Below are positions 38,254 through 38,742 of a DNA stretch of 38,742 bases, in pieces. Each line of letters opens with the position of its first letter. Position 1 is the first letter of the stretch. Origin of the DNA: Rhizobium sp. Q54 (lineage in GTDB: Bacteria; Pseudomonadota; Alphaproteobacteria; Rhizobiales; Beijerinckiaceae); contig CAMCUC010000025.1 of assembly GCA_945878875.1 (NCBI GenBank), forward strand, positions 1 to 38,742, read 5' to 3'. Under the pieces are notes generated by a model, which was given only the letters and a program-made list of their open reading frames with translations, made no database searches and had not been told where the DNA came from. Position numbers and translations under genes: made by a program.

Positions 38254-38330
38254 CGATTGGCGCCTTTCAAAATCAAGCGGCAAGCAGAGCTGCTGCAATA
38301 TGCAATTCACCAATTGAAGCGCCGGGGATC

Positions 38331-38742
38331 ATGATCGAGATCGAGTTTGAAAACGTTTACGGCGCGCCGATGGAGGCGCTGGTGGGCGCCTATTCCGGCG
38401 CCGCGCAATTCTCGCCGCTTAGCCCCGGCGCGCAATGCCTGTCGGAGGCGCCTGCGGGCTCGCTGAACGGTTTGGCCATGCTTGCGCCTGCGGGCACGGT
38501 GGAGCGGCGCTATGCCCTCGCGCTGGCGCTCAGGGCGCTGAAGCCCGGCGCGTGCCTGATCGCGCTTGCGCCCAAGGACAAGGGCGGCTCGCGCCTCGCG
38601 CAGGATTTGGAAATATTGGGCTGCGCGTTTACCGAATCGGCCAAGCGGCACCATCGTATTTGCGTCACGCAAGGCCCCGGCGATTCGGCCGCTATCGAGG
38701 CGGCGCTGACTGAGGGCGCGCCGCGCCTGCTGGAGGAGCTGG
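38331..38742 (+). CDS. RsmC-like class I SAM-dependent methyltransferase, N-terminal part (3' truncated by window edge)
   Basis: An open frame from ATG 38331 runs off the right edge (137 residues so far). The N-terminal part GLAMLAPAGTVERRYALALALRALKPGACLIALAPKDKGGSRLAQDLEILGC then KRHHRICV resembles the non-catalytic first domain of small-subunit rRNA guanine-N2 methyltransferases (RsmC type), in which KDKGG and KRHHR are conserved in alphaproteobacterial members. The catalytic domain with its NPPF motif would lie beyond the window, so function is an inference from the first half. No strong ribosome-binding site; GGGGATC precedes the ATG. Confidence 0.75.
   Translation, partial: MIEIEFENVYGAPMEALVGAYSGAAQFSPLSPGAQCLSEAPAGSLNGLAMLAPAGTVERRYALALALRALKPGACLIALAPKDKGGSRLAQDLEILGCAFTESAKRHHRICVTQGPGDSAAIEAALTEGAPRLLEEL

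Overview
The window reads as a chromosomal segment of a GC-rich alphaproteobacterium, most likely of the order Hyphomicrobiales (Rhizobiales). The marker content points there: the division protein FzlA, a FYDLN-acid (TIGR02300) protein beside aroA, an ornithine-lipid acyltransferase (OlsB), a Sinorhizobium-type phospholipid N-methyltransferase (PmtA), a class II EPSP synthase, RpoH-type promoters of the CTTG...CATATAT kind, and interspersed palindromic CGTCATCCCGGC repeats. Family or genus cannot be settled from this sequence alone. Almost everything is core housekeeping. The clear accessory region is about 34.2-38.0 kb.

Layout. 0-5.4 kb: 3' end of hrpB overlapping a GNAT acetyltransferase, a ComM/YifB AAA+ ATPase, a compact MetE-like methionine synthase on the minus strand, and a hybrid histidine kinase broken by one missing G in a G-tract. 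5.4-13.3 kb: olsB; a minus-strand operon fzlA-queG-NAD(P)-dependent epimerase; uppP overlapping nth tail to tail; a DUF2244 membrane protein; a fused AraC-HTH/O6-methylguanine methyltransferase; and a secreted hypothetical protein divergent from dnaK. 13.4-25.2 kb: dnaK and dnaJ, cmk, a large membrane/spermidine-synthase fusion, gshB, glnD, and grpE translationally coupled to a TRIC-type channel gene. dnaK and grpE each carry a similar candidate heat-shock promoter. 25.2-33.9 kb: alkB, pmtA, two unrecognised small genes, pyrF, a periplasmic metallophosphoesterase, a DUF1330 protein, dapB, gpmA, aroA and the FYDLN-acid gene.

34.0-38.1 kb: downstream of a tRNA-Ala(GGC) gene lies a more AT-rich module made of a truncated serine recombinase, an OmpR-type response regulator and a polytopic histidine kinase with a degenerate ATP-binding G1 box. 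The module is flanked by two diverged direct copies of one locus (hairpin repeat plus a small membrane-protein gene). The right copy is intact and the left copy is a decayed, internally deleted relic abutting the recombinase. A palindrome sits between overlapping divergent promoter-like sequences in the recombinase/regulator intergenic region. This is the most unusual part of the window. The window ends inside an RsmC-like methyltransferase gene.

Together the genes cover proteostasis (DnaK/DnaJ/GrpE), nitrogen sensing (GlnD), envelope lipid chemistry (UppP, OlsB, PmtA), alkylation and oxidative DNA repair (AlkB, Ada-like MGMT, Nth), glutathione synthesis, amino-acid and nucleotide biosynthesis (DapB, AroA, MetE-like, PyrF, Cmk), tRNA modification (QueG) and cell division (FzlA).
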